NCBI GenBank assembly: GCA_008638375.1
Contig: CM018046.1
Coordinates: forward strand, 40,787,706-40,851,705
DNA length: 64,000 bases
From: Nyssa sinensis
Lineage: Eukaryota > Streptophyta > Magnoliopsida > Cornales > Nyssaceae
Direction: 5' to 3'
The notes under the pieces were generated by a model. It searched no databases. It saw only the letters and a program-made list of their open reading frames with translations, and was not told the DNA's origin. This document shows positions 12,337 to 24,400 of the stretch, in pieces (the first letter of the stretch is position 1; each line of letters begins with the position of its first letter). Both the position numbers and the translations under genes were made by a program.

Positions 12337-13743
12337 ATGATGGGTGAGTTCTCTTTTTTTTCCTGGATTATTGATACTAGTGCCTCTCACCATGTTACTG
12401 GCACTGAATCATGTTTGACGGACACTCATCATATTTCGCAATGTTCAGTTGGGTTACCTAACGGCGCACATGCCATTGCTACTAAGGCAGGCCGCATTTT
12501 GTTGACTGATGGGTTGATACTTGAACATGTTTTATTTGTACCACAGTTACATTGCAACTTAATCTCGGTGTCACAATTAATTGATGATTCTAAATGTCTT
12601 TTACAATTCACTGATTCATTATGTGCTATACAGGACCTAAGCTCGGGGAGTCTGATTAGAGCCGGTGAACGTAAGGATGGACTCTATTATTTTCAGGCGA
12701 ATTCCTACAGTGTGTGTAGTAACGGTTCCAGAGATTTCAGATTTTGAGTTGTGGCATCGTCGTCTGGGGCATCCGTCAGATAGAGTCGTCCAGTTAGTTC
12801 CGACTATTTCTTCCAGTACTTCTAGAAAGAACTTGAATAAAGCATGTGAAGTTTGTCCTCAAGCAAAGCAAAAACGTGATAGTTTTCCTGTTAGTGATAG
12901 TAAAGCTAGTCGAATCTTTGAACTTATTCATTGTGATTTATAGGGCTCAAATAAGATACCCTCTTCGTGTGGAGCACATTATTTTTTGACTTTGGTGGAT
13001 GATTTTTCAAGAGCTGTATAGGGTTTATTTATTGCGTTCAAAAACACAAGTTTATCAAGTTTTTTGTTCATTTTTTGCTATGATTGCTCGCCAGTTTGAA
13101 ACACATGTCAAATTAGTACGAAAGGATAATGGTACGGAGTTTAAATGTATGATGGATTATTTTGATACACATGGCATTATTTCTCAAACCTCTTGTGTTG
13201 GGACTCCTCAACAAAATGGTCGTGTGGAACGAAAACATCAACATATTCTTAATATGGGTCAGTGCTTTGATGTTTCAAGGCAATCTTCCTATTCCTTTTT
13301 GGGGAGAATGTGTGCTTGGTGCAGTGTATCTCATTAACAGAACTCCTTCTGGTTTGCTCCACAATAAAACTCCCTTTGAAATTCTCTTTGGCCAAGCACC
13401 TGAGTTTGATGAACTTAGGGTTTTTGGTTGTTTAGCTTTTGCCCACAATCAAAAGGCCAAAGGTAATAAATTTGCTCCTCGAAGTAGGAAGTGTGTCTTT
13501 ATTGGTTATCCACATGGGAAGAAAGGGTGGAAATTATATGACCTTCAGACAGGTGACATCTTTGTTTCCAGAGATGTAAAGTTTCATGAAAATGAATTTC
13601 CTTACAAGACTGTTTCTACTTCTCAAGTGCCAGCTTATTCCTCGTCGCCACCTGATTCTAATGTGGGGATTGATGTTGATTGTTTGGAAGACTTGGAGTC
13701 TGCTTTGGTTGATGATCATGTAGCCCCTGCGAATTGGGACTGA
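12337..13743 (+). pseudogene. copia protease and integrase region, broken
   Basis: WIIDTSASHHVTG is the aspartic protease active site; the usual D-T/S-G triad reads D-T-S here. VLFVPQLHCNLISVSQL follows. After a shift near 12705 comes the GAG-pre-integrase module (LWHRRLGHPS..C..C), then the integrase core pieces: FELIHCDL with TAG in place of the following Trp, TLVDDFSRAV with an extra base, RKDNGTEF and TPQQNGRVERKHQHILN. After another shift come PIPFWGECVLGAVYLINRTPS and VFGCLAFAH, the copia integrase C-terminus. At least four frame changes or stops occur. Confidence 0.85.
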
Positions 13744-13967
13744 TATTGTACTGAATCCCACATCGCCTCATGTGTCCCCTGCACTTCTGTCTCCTCTTGC
13801 CTCCACCGATGACTTAGGGCGCGGGTTGTGGGATAAGCGTCCCTCCGTTCTTTTTCGTGACTTTGTTACTCACACTGTACAATCTTCGAGTCCATCTGAG
13901 TGTTCATCGTCTTCTACTAGCTCCTCAGGTACTCTTTATCCTATAGCACATTATGTGAATTGTAATA

Positions 13968-15554
13968 ATGTTTTCTCTACGACACCGCGTTTTTCTTGCA
14001 GCGATCACTGAAGGCATTGAGCCTCGTTCTTTTAAAGAAGCTATGCAAGATGAAGGTTGGCGCGAGGCTATGAAGAAAGAAATTGCTGCTTTAGAAGCTA
14101 ATGGCACCTGGGAAATGGCCGTTTTACCTCCTCATAAAAAGGCTCTTGGTTCTAAATGGGTATACAAAATCAAATATCATGCGGATGGGCAAGTAGAGCG
14201 TCTTAAGGCTCGTCTAGTTATTTTTGGCAATCATCAAGTTGAGGGGGTTGATTATAATGAAGCTTTTGCTCCAGTTGCGAAAATGGTCACTAGTTCGTGC
14301 CTTCTTAGCAGTTGCAGCGGTCAAGAATTGAGTTTTGCATCAGATGGATGTTCATAATGCGTTTCTTCATGGTGATCTTGATGAAGAAGTTTACATGAAA
14401 CTTCCTCCTGGCTTCAACGTTCGCACTCCTGGTTTAATGTGTCGTCTCAAGAAGTCTTTGTATGGTCTACGACAGGCTCCGCGGTGCTGGTATGCTAAGT
14501 TAGCTTGCTTCTTTGAAGACTTATGGTTTCCTTCAGTCTTATTCAGATTATTCTCTGTTTACTCTACATCAGGGATTGGTATAACTTAATGTTCTTGTGT
14601 ATGTTGATGATCTCATTATTTCTGGTAATGATGCTTCCGCTGTTGACCATTTCAAGGCCTATTTGCACGAGTGTTTCCATATGAAAGATTTGGGTGCCTT
14701 GAAGTATTTTCTTGGTATTGAGGTTGCTCGTAATTCAGAGGGCATCTTCTTGTGTCAACGAAAATACACTCTTGATATCATTGCTGAAACTGGCTTATTA
14801 GGGTCTCGTCCCGTTGGCTTTCCTATGGAGCAGAATCACACATTGGCTCTTGCCACAGGCCCTTTGCTCGCCGATCCTGAAAGGTATAGACGACTTGTGG
14901 GTCATCTCATTTACTTAACCTCCACCCGTCCTGACTTGGTTTATACAGTGCATATCTTGGCTCAGTTTATGCAACACCCTCGTCAGGACCATTGGGATGC
15001 GGCGCTTCGTACGGTTCGCTACTTAAAAGGGTGTCCGGGTCAAGGCATTCTTCTTCGCACTGATTGTGCATTATCTCTGACAAGTTGGTACGATTCAGAT
15101 TGGGTTACGTGTCCTTTGACTAGACGGTCTCTTACTGGTTGGATAGTATTTCTTAGATCTTCTCCGATTTCTTGGAAGACCAAGAAACAACATACGGTGT
15201 CCCGGTCTTTTGCTGAAGCCGAGTATCGTTCCATGGCTGCCGTCACTTCAGAGTTGAAATGGCTCAAAGCTTTGCTTGTGAGTTTGGGTGTCACCCATTC
15301 GCTAGCCATGCGCTTATACTGTGATAGTCAGTCGGCACTTTATTGCTCAAAATCCTGTCTTCCACGAGCGTACCAAGTATATTGAAGTTGATTGTCATTA
15401 TGTGCGTGATGCCATTCGTGACGGTATTATTTCTACGTATCATGTGTCTACAGATGATCAGCTTGCCGACATCTTCACCAAGGCTCTTGGCAAGCGCAAG
15501 TTTCTGTATCTACTTGGTAAGTTGGGCATTTGTGATCTCCATGCTCTAACTTGA
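13968..15554 (+). pseudogene. copia reverse transcriptase and RNase H region, broken
   Basis: RT begins with EAMQDEGWREAMKKEI and ALGSKWVYKIKYHADG. It runs through VDYNEAFAPVAKM, shifts near 14295 to [20 protein letters not shown] and [14 protein letters not shown], and has a stop before LVYVDDLIISGND (catalytic YVDD, at about 14597). RNase H follows (SDWVTCPLTRRSLTG, SRSFAEAEYRSMA, LYCDSQSAL), with a final shift near 15345 into HERTKYIEVDCHYVRD and the stop at 15552-15554, just before the polypurine tract. Catalytic motifs are preserved but the frame is not. Confidence 0.88.
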
Positions 15555-15561
15555 GGGGGGG

Positions 15562-15757
15562 TATTAAGATTATACTAGAATATCTAATCTTCTATTTTTA
15601 GAATATGTATATTCTGATTTGGTCAATGGTATAATTGCCAGTATTATAGCCATATTTATAGCTTGTACGCATAACTGTAGCCAGACTTTAGTTTGTAATA
15701 TTGTATATATATTACCTACGGGTGAATCAATAGAAGGAAGGAAAACCAATTCTTTCA
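15562..15757 (+). repeat. 3' LTR of the Ty1-copia element
   Basis: Starts immediately after the G-run polypurine tract and ends TTCTTTCA, followed by TSD TATCT. One inserted G separates it from the 5' LTR. Confidence 0.93.
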
Positions 15758-16026
15758 TATCTTTTTGGATAAAATTAATTTAAATAATTTTTTATTAAAC
15801 GTTGTCGTTTTGTTACTGTTAAAAACAAATCAAAACGTTGATAAAAAAGTTGTCGTTTAGTTACCAGATTAATTAAAATTAAAAACGTTACCGTTCTGCG
15901 AGTACGTTTTTTGGTTTTGGTTTAAATAAAAAATGACGTCGTTTTGTGATTGCGTTGGTTTGAATTTTGACTGAACAGTCGTCTTCTGTGACTGTGTCTA
16001 TTCACTATGAACAGACACAACTAAAC

Positions 16027-16055
16027 CTTCATGATTGTATGGTACAATCATGAAG
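16027..16055. repeat. Perfect 12-bp inverted repeat (hairpin)
   Basis: CTTCATGATTGT and its exact reverse complement ACAATCATGAAG are separated by five bases. It lies in the resumed LTR-like sequence, just before the TATA-like GTATAAAAAC. It may be a transcript hairpin or a chance palindrome. Confidence 0.7.
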
Positions 16056-16394
16056 AAGTGTATAAAAACTCAAGTCTTGCACGCATTCATTCATTCCGAA
16101 AAATTGCATTATCTTTCTATGCAAATCTCTTTTCTGCATAAGTCAAATTCGAGTTGTTGTCATTGTTGTGTTCGTTGGATTGTAAATATTGAAATGCTGC
16201 ATTTTTAGAATCGAAATCCGTTCTATCTTGAGTGACAATTGTTCATCACCTTGAACACCTAAATGGAGTAAATTCATCTTAAGAAAATTATGAATTTCAC
16301 AATGCTCGATTTTTTTTTTCTTTCTGTTCAATTCAATAACAGTGATTTCAAGTGTTATTTATACTTCTTTATTTCCTTATCTTTTAATGCTTAT

Positions 16395-16433
<39 letters not shown>

Positions 16434-16452
16434 GTATATATTAAGCCATCAA

Positions 16453-17985
16453 TAAATTGTTTTTTATTTCCTAATTCTCTTTTCTTTTACTAAATTTACA
16501 AACTAAACAAAAACTTAAATCTCATTTCAACTACTATGACACTGATGAAAATAATTAGGTTTAAGAAACAGAGCAAAACCGAAGAGTTTTGGAAAGATAA
16601 AAGACACTAAAAAGACTGTTTTGATATTTTAATGGATCAGGTTGACTTTCTTCTCGTGAAATTGCTTGTTTGTTTTTTTTTTTTTTAAATTAATTGATGA
16701 TTAGTATGTAAATTTTAGCAGCGAAATTTACATTTATTCTTAAAAATATTAAATGTTTAAATTTGAATAAAGTAAAAGCATATCAGAGTTAATTTTATGA
16801 GATTACTTAATAGGAATGAAATCATCATGAATTATTTTGAAGATATCAAGAACAGTCACTTTGATTTGATTTGATTTTAATTTTAAAATCAATTGCAAAT
16901 TACCGTATTATTAAAAAGATACTTATTAAATATTACAAAATTTAAAATAATTTCATTTATATTTAACTAAACGGATTTTGATATTTTTCAAAAATGCTCT
17001 TTCATCAAGTTGAAAGATGGATAAATCAACACAAATTTTATAGTGTTGTGGTAAAAAATTGTACGCAATGAGAATGATCAAAAGAAAGAGAGGCTTTAGA
17101 GACACCGATATAGTGCCAGCCAGGCCAAAGTTCTTCAATGATAAAGTTAATATGAAAGAGTGAATTATATATCTGCGTGAAAAAAATAGATTTGTCTTGA
17201 ATATATACCTAGTTCTTTTATTTATAACGATTAAGAATCCTTAATTTTGATAGTTTCCTAATTAGAATAAGATTCTTTATTTACTCGACAAGTTAAGAAC
17301 TGAATAATTTTTTTTATTGGAATTGGACTAATTTTTTAATTAGAAGGTTTTTTCTTTTGAATTTATTCAATATAGATAATTAAATTTGGGGCTACACATG
17401 TCATATCCAAAGTAGTGGAATATATTTTTATCGCATTAAGTAATATAAAAAAATTCACTATTTCAAAAAAAAAAAAAAAGAATTCTAAGACAAAGATGAT
17501 AGAAAAAATGAAGAAAAGCTTTTTCATTTTTTCATTGTTGTATTATGAGTACAAATATATGCAGAGCTTACAAGAGTTATTATTTCCAACATAATAGATT
17601 GAAAAAAATTAGAAAATCAATTACAATATATCAAATTTTGATTCATTATTATGAATGAAGTTATTTAGTGAGATTATCACATTACGTTAATATATAATAA
17701 TATGTAATAGATTTGTAAATTTTTTATAAATTATAAAAATTAATTTTTTATAAATTCAAAAAATTTATAAAATATTATATGACGTGACAATATCATCGAA
17801 TAATTATAACATTTTCATGAAATCAAAAGAAATTATTAAATAATTTTGTTACATAATTTAATAATAATTTCGCACATATATTTAAAGTATCTTGTTAGTG
17901 ATTTGACTACCTTAAACTAACATTGAATAATTGCCATGAGGTTAGACCATTTCAGCATTTCTGGATAAAATGGGCCCCAGTCTCA
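16453..17985. other. AT-rich intergenic sequence between the TE nest and UPF1
   Basis: Very AT-rich, with poly-T and poly-A runs; an (AT)n microsatellite at 16400-16430 lies just before it. No coding frame, RNA gene or bounded element was seen. Confidence 0.55.
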
Positions 17986-17986
17986 A

Positions 17987-18047
17987 TGCCTCCGATTTGG
18001 GGGCTAAACGGGCCCCCAATCTGAGTTGCCTCCGATTTGGGGGCTAA
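17987..18047 (+). repeat. 40-bp-spaced direct repeat in the UPF1 upstream region
   Basis: TGCCTCCGATTTGGGGGCTAA occurs at 17987-18007 and 18027-18047. The sequence between contains the palindromic GGGCCC/GGGCCCCC stretches. It lies about 400 bp upstream of the UPF1 start codon, in the probable promoter. Confidence 0.75.
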
Positions 18048-18398
18048 TTCGTCCACTCGTGAGTACACCACGCTTCAGAAAACCCGGCCCACTATTCTCA
18101 CGTGCCCATACCAGTGGGATCCAGCAGCCACCAGCCAATCGGCGCAAAACCTCAGGCGCATTGCACGTGATTTCTCATTCTTCATTACGTTTAAGTTTCA
18201 TCACACGCACGCATCGATACGAACATCACGCATCCTGTATTTTTCACTCCTGCCACCTCTATCTCTTCTTCATGTCGAACAACGCTGACAATCTCTTGCT
18301 CTTCCCAAACCCAAGCCCTAACCTGTCAATCTCACTTTCAAAACCCAAATCCATACATTTTTTTTGGGGTTAGTCAAACACCTTTATCAAAAAGTCCT

Positions 18399-18413
18399 AA
18401 ACCCTAACCCTAA
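18399..18413 (+). promoter_or_regulatory. Telo-box (AAACCCTAA) upstream of UPF1 ATG
   Basis: AAACCCTAACCCTAA lies about 35-50 bases before the start codon at 18448, in the probable 5' leader. Telo-boxes near transcription starts are known in plant genes for translation and RNA metabolism, where telomere-repeat-binding factors bind. The match is exact; function is inferred. Confidence 0.55.
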
Positions 18414-18447
18414 TTCAACGATATACACAATTAGTTCGATTTTTCGA

Positions 18448-21400
18448 ATGGATTCTCAGACTAACAACCTCTACGAAACGGCTTCGCAGCCGGACACTGG
18501 TAACGATGCCTACACATTTCTCGAATTCAACACACAGGGCGAAGATTTTGATTATCCTGAATTTCAAGAGCTGTCACAACCAATTCGTTCCTCAGTATGG
18601 CCCACACCCTCCGATTCTATGTCGGACTCTGCTGAACGCGCTGATAGAGGTTCATCCGATCACCAATCGGATGCTTCGCCGGTCTCTGCTACCTCCGGCA
18701 GCGCGACAAAAGGCAGGGGCGGTGGAGGCGGGGGTAGTAGTAGTAATCAGGCGGCGGTTGACGCTCTTGTGGCTGGAATGAGTGGACTGAACTTTGAAGA
18801 GACTGGGGATGATGAGAGTTACGAGTATGGCAAGGGTGATTTTAGGGAGCATGCTTGTCGCTACTGTGGAGTGCAGAACCCAGCTTGTGTTGTGAGGTGT
18901 AATGTGCCGTCGTGTCGCAAGTGGTTCTGTAATTCCCGAGGGCAACACGTCCGGGTCACATATTGTTAATCACCTGGTGAGTGGAAAGCATCCACAATTA
19001 TCTATTTGCATTCATTTATTTGTACATATGTGCAATACGTATATATATAGTTTGTTGATAAATGAGATGGAAGGAAATGCAAGGAATTGCGATTGACCAA
19101 CTGTTAGTCTTGTTGGATTTTGCTTTTAAGGTTGCACTGAATACTGTGGTATTTGGTTTGGGATTTAGGGTTGAGAAAGTGGAAAATGTTTATGCAGATG
19201 GTATGAAATGATTTATTGAAATTGTAAATTTAAAATTCCCGAATTTGGGTTCTTTTAGAATTCTTATTTTGGGATTTAGGGTCTTGAAAGATACCTCTAA
19301 AAGAAGATACAACGGGTAAAGACAAATTTAACTATCCAAGCACATGGGGGTTCTCTGGATGATTTTCAAGTGTCAGATATTTTTATTGGTTTTCATTTTT
19401 TTTTAATTCCTTGTACTGGTTCTCAAGCGTTGATTTTGAAATTTACCTATCAAAACGAGAAAAATGTCAATTTTGACATGTTTTATTATATATTATATCT
19501 ATATTATTTAATGCTTGTACACTTCAACAAACTAATTAATAACATTCGACAAAATATTATGGTGGGTGTTGAGTCAGCAAATGGTCTCTTGCACGGGGTG
19601 TCAATTCATTACCAGATAATTGGATTCAGAGAAACTCAGAATCCAAGAATTTAAATTGCTTTGGTGGTTGAGTAATGTCGGATACCAGGAAAAAGAAAGA
19701 AAGAAAGAAGGAGAAGTGCAAGATATGGCAGCCACAGGAATCAGTAGTTTTCTCCTTCACTGCGGTGGATGTTACTTAGATGAAGGGAACTATGCCCTTT
19801 TCTGTTGTATTTGGGTTCTTTGAAATCAGGATTTAGACAGTTAACTCACGGTTCAACTGGACGATAGTTAGATTGACAATTGAGTAGGGGTTTCTTACTC
19901 ACTCTCTCTTTCTCAGCCGAGCTATCCACAACAGTACAGAAAGTTGTAAACTTAATGGGAGTAATGGCGACCTGTTCATGGAAGAATAACACTCTTTCCT
20001 AAAGTGAATGGGTAAAAGATTTAGTTTAAAAGGGAAGCAGTTAGAGCCTTATAGAAACATGCAAAATCGTTTTCCTGGCTTTGTTTTTTAGGTAATGTGT
20101 TTTACTTACCCTGACATAGGATTGAGTTGCTAAATCAATATATGGTCCACACTTATAAGCCTGATCAGTAACAGAACTGTCATGAAGAAGTTAATATTCT
20201 ACAATTATTATAAGAAAAAATTCATCATCCAAAAGGTGTATTCTTTTCCAACATTGAGTCCCTCCATTGAATCTCCTATCTTTGTGGATGCAAGAGTTGC
20301 TTTAGTTGAAATTTGGGATACAGAAAACCCTCTTGGAAACACGTCAAATTCACAAGTTATAAATTTAATTACCAGTGTCAATTCCCTTGGATTACTAGAC
20401 GGCACAAAAATGAGGTTGGCACAAAAATGAGGTTGTTAATGTGTAAAACAGAGTACCATCTATATATCTGGTTAGTCTGAAGAAGTCTGATCTGGTCCAC
20501 TGGATTTGTTCCTTGAGGACCTGGCACAGTTTTGGGTAGCATCAATAGTCATAGTTGTTGGCCTATAGCTATTTAATGTGAGGTGGAGCCCAAGTTTGTC
20601 AGTTATAGCAATTTTTACTAGTCATTAGGATTTTCTGGTTGTTTTATTTGTAAATAGGCTGCCCCCTTCCCCTTTTCTCACTTGCCGCTTACCCCACCAG
20701 TCTCTTTTGCACACACACATACTCTATTTACTGTTCCTCTGGATTGAGATCGATGACAGTCTCTTTTTGCTCTATTTGATATTAAGTTTCTTATATTGTT
20801 AATCTATTGAGATGTTTTTGGTAGAAGAGATTGTGATTGGAAGTTGTTTAGTTGAGCATTAATTTTAGAAGAGCATTAATTCTAATGTTTTCTAATCTGG
20901 ATTTTTAGTGACCTGATTTTTTTTTATAGTTGTGTAGTATAGGGCTCATGTAAGCCAGTTTAAGTTCCTGTCATTTACTGGTTGCTGGTTGCGTTTTTTC
21001 TTTGAATGCATTATTCCATGTCATGTCACTTTTGTAACATGCTTAGATTTCATGGTTCTAATTGGTCAATTCTCAGTAAATATTTTTAGAGTTAATTAGC
21101 CTCCAATCACTGAATTAGTGACTTTATTATTAGTTAATTCATGTTAGTTATGTTTTTGTTGTAAAGGATAAATTTTTTCCTTTTTTCATTGTAAAATAAC
21201 TTATGGATTACGTGTCATTTTTTATATATTTTTCAATGGCTAATTTACCCATTTTATTTATTATCATTTTACGTTATTGGATTGACTTTTTTTTTTGGAT
21301 TTGTTTCTTCACTGATTTATATTATTTTTGGTTAGTTTTTGATTTTTTATTTGAATTTGAATACATTCCTTATCTATTTTTGGTATCATTGATTTGTGAA

Positions 21401-24400
21401 TTTCTTGGGCTTAATTACCTCTTTGTTTTTCTTTTTTCTATTTTCTTCTCCACTGCAAATTTCCTTGTTTATTTGGATCTTATCATTCTTTTTTTTTTCC
21501 ATACTTTCTTCTTTCTTCTTTGCCGCTATCTTAGTTTTGGTTTGTGTTAAAAATTGTTCATTGAATTTTCATTCACAATCAGAATTATTTTGTGTTCTGT
21601 TCATAATCAGGTATGTGATTATATATAATATTTTTGTTTTTTTTTTTTTTTCATTTTAGTTTTTTGTTCATTATACTCATTATATTCATGATTTTTTTTA
21701 TACAATATTTTTATTAATTACATAGTATTTTGTTCATTTTTCATTTTTTTTTAGTTTATATAAATTGTTCTTTAGTCGTTATTCAAATTTGTTTTGTATT
21801 ATACATTTTTTGATATGTTTTTATAGTGAATACATCACAGTCTTTGTTCGTTAAATATTCTGTAAATTTTTACATGTCAGTCTTTTGCTTATTGATTCTT
21901 TACTTCTTTCGTTAAATGTTTTGTAAAATTTAATATGTCATTATTTTGTTTATTATAAAAATGCATATATTTATATTTATTTTATTTTATTTTTATTAAT
22001 ATATAATTTTACAGATTCATATTGTATAATTTTATATTTTACATATTTCATCATAAAAATACATATATTTATTTTTTATTTTATTATAATTTTATTGTAT
22101 AATTTCACAGTTTCATATTGTATAAAAATTCATTCTTTTATCTTTTTTGTTTATCATTTTTTTCCTTTTCAAATTTCTGATGATAGTCGAAATTATAGGG
22201 TTTTAGAAATCTCAATTTCAGCACAAAAAACAGAAGGATTAGTGGATTAGGATCGTGGTTTCCTTTTTGAGTAACGGAAATCTCTTCCTTGTTCCGCAGC
22301 TACATAGTTTTTTTTTTTGTCTTTTGGTAGCTTTTTTGGGATTATATTGTCCATAAAAGTCAACTAGACTTCTTGGATTATAAGAGTTAGAGTTAGACTC
22401 TATTATAATTGAAATCTTAATGGAGGACCTATAACTGAATGACCTATATTTTTATTGCGTAGTAATCATCCATTATCTTGGCAGAATAAAGTGACTACCA
22501 GCTGTGTTAGTTCCTGCCACCCCCAAAAGGAGAGTTGCAGGGTTCAAGTCTCAGTTGAGACATACCCTGTGTGTATTACTTGTGAAAAAAAAGTGCGTAC
22601 GATTTTGCAATAGGATAAATGTTACACTGATAACTGTACGAATCAATATGTTCTGCTATGTCCTTTTGTAGGTTCGAGCTAAGCACAAGGAGGTTTGCCT
22701 TCACAAAGACAGTCCTCTGGGAGAAACAATCCTTGAATGTTACAACTGTGGATGCCGAAATGTATTCCTTCTTGGATTTATCTCTGCCAAGACGGAGAGC
22801 GTCGTTGTTCTTCTATGCAGGGAACCTTGTCTGAGTGTTAATGCTTTGAAGGACATGAATTGGGACCTCAGTCAGTGGTGTCCCCTTATCGATGATAGAT
22901 GTTTTTTGCAGTGGCTTGTTAAGGTTAGTCATTTCTTTTCTTCAGTTTGTCATTTTTGTATCTCTAAGTTGTTATGTGCTTTCCTCAAGTTGCTAATTGT
23001 TTGCACTTTGCAGGTCCCATCTGAACAAGAGCAGTTGAGGGCACGTCAAATCAGTGCTCAGCAAATAAATAAGGTAGAAGAACTTTGGAAGACTAATCCT
23101 GATGCTACCTTGGAAGATCTTGAGAAGCCTGGTGTGGATGACTGAACCTCAGCCTGTAGCCTTGAAGTATGAAGATGCGTATCAGGTGTCATTCACAACA
23201 TTAAGCCATAGCTGTGAATTGGCATGCCACAATACATGTTGACTGGTGTTGCACAAATTTTGATTATTTTACAACATGAGAATGTTGTGGAGGAAGATGC
23301 AGTTTTACATAATGACATTGAATATTTACTAATAAGTTTGTGCTGCTTCTATTCTTTTGCAGTATCAAAATGTATTTGCCCCGCTTATCAAGCTTGAAGC
23401 TGACTATGATAAAGTATGCAAAGTAGCTTCTTCAATTTCATTTGTTTTTCTTCTTCTTGTTCTTTTTCCCCTTCCATGTTAAATGAAAGATCTATTTTGT
23501 GAAGCATCGATTGTTTCAATTTTTAGTATTTTGTCATTTTTCCTTTTGAACGAACTGTGTTGATATTCTTATGATCCAAATACGTAGTGCAGTTTCTCTA
23601 CTTCTGCACCAATAAAAATATTGTGCAACTTAACAAATCTGATATTTTCTCCTTGCAGATGATGAAAGAATCTCAAAGCAAAGACAATGTCACAATACGG
23701 TGGGATATTGGCCTCAACAAGAAGCGTATTGCATATTTTGTTTTCCCAAAGGTGCTTTCACTATTTTTGCTTTGGTCTTTACTTCTATTCTGCAATTTAA
23801 GCATCCCCATTATGTTATTGTTTACATTATTTCACCGTATGTCGTTAGACTAGTTAGACTTTAGTTGCCTACAAGTTTTTGTTATAATTTTTTGCCGTGT
23901 TAAAGCTAAGAGTACTTCTATTGTTGTTGCAGGAAGACAATGAGTTGCGTCTTGTACCTGGTGACGAGTTGCGGCTACGTTATTCGGGAGATGCAGCTCA
24001 TCCGGCTTGGCAGTCAGTGGGGCACGTGGTAGAGGCTCTCTTTTTCTCATGTTTTAACTATTTTATTTGCTCAGAGCATGAGTTGTAATTCCATTATCAT
24101 TTCTGATTTGATTTGATTTGTTTCTAAGAACTATTTATTAAATGGGCAATTTGATTTGTTTATAAGAGTATCTACTGAATGGGTGTTTTCAGTTTTTTTT
24201 TTTTTTTAACAAGACATCCTTAGGTTGCAAGTGCATCTATGGATGGCATGATAGTTTAATATATCATTTTTTTTTTCCAGATAAAACTAACTGCCCAGGA
24301 GGAGGTTGCTCTTGAGCTTCGTGCCAGCCAGGTAGTCTTGGTCATGGTTTTTGGTATATTCAGTCCCTGTCAAGTCTCAGCTTTCTTTGTTCATCATTTT

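Larger units (their letters stand above)
10937..15757 (+). mobile_element. Complete Ty1-copia LTR retrotransposon, target duplication TATCT
   Basis: LTRs at 10937-11131 (195 bp) and 15562-15757 (196 bp) are identical by eye except for one inserted G. Both start TATTAAG and end TTTCA. The 5-bp target duplication TATCT lies at 10932-10936 and 15758-15762. The primer-binding site TGGTATCAGAGC at 11132-11143 matches the initiator tRNA-Met 3' end. A G-rich polypurine tract (GAGGGGGGG, 15553-15561) precedes the 3' LTR. Domain order is gag, protease, integrase, reverse transcriptase, RNase H, the copia order. The coding region is broken by about a dozen frame changes and stops. That contrasts with the near-identical LTRs, which indicate very recent insertion (or gene conversion or sequence errors). 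Confidence 0.95.
10521..16452 (+). mobile_element. LTR of an unrelated retrotransposon (probably solo), split by a copia insertion
   Basis: Sequence starting TGTTATAAAAAATGG at 10521 closely matches 63174-63474 near the window end (shared blocks AAAATTAAAGTGGG, ATATATTGG.TTGCTCAAAA and AAGGCTTTTAAAGA). The 10521 copy runs to 10936. The Ty1-copia element then intervenes, and the sequence resumes at 15763. There it contains a TATA-like GTGTATAAAAACTC (about 16057-16070) and a CTTGCACGCATTCATTC stretch reminiscent of an LTR transcription-start region. A possible end is the CA at 16451-16452, followed by ATAAA, which equals the five bases before 10521. That end is weak because the area is AT-rich. 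No internal coding region accompanies it. Confidence 0.5.
18448..23185 (+). other. UPF1: UPF1 exons 1-3: N-terminus and CH zinc domain, two +1 frame breaks
   Basis: Exons 18448-18976, 22672-22923 and 23014-23185. Exon 1 encodes the acidic N-terminus, a poly-Gly stretch, [12 protein letters not shown], and the start of the Cys/His domain ([21 protein letters not shown]). Exon 2 supplies the rest of the zinc-binding module ([37 protein letters not shown]). Exon 3 carries [20 protein letters not shown]. Break 1: GGG at 18940-18942 where GG is expected; Arg-Gly-Asn-Thr-Ser continues correctly if one G is dropped. Break 2: an extra T at 23143 turns GAC GAA CCT into GAC TGA, a premature stop. Exon lengths are 529 and 172, each one more than a multiple of three. 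Confidence 0.92.

Noticed and set aside
18026..18373. Open frames in the UPF1 upstream region (115 and 83 aa)
   Set aside because: They lie in the probable promoter/5' leader, overlap each other, show no family motif and end before the UPF1 ATG.
21203..21659. Phe/Leu-rich membrane-like frames (115 and 87 aa)
   Set aside because: They are products of the T-rich tract in UPF1 intron 1, where poly-T reads as Phe, with no conserved motif.
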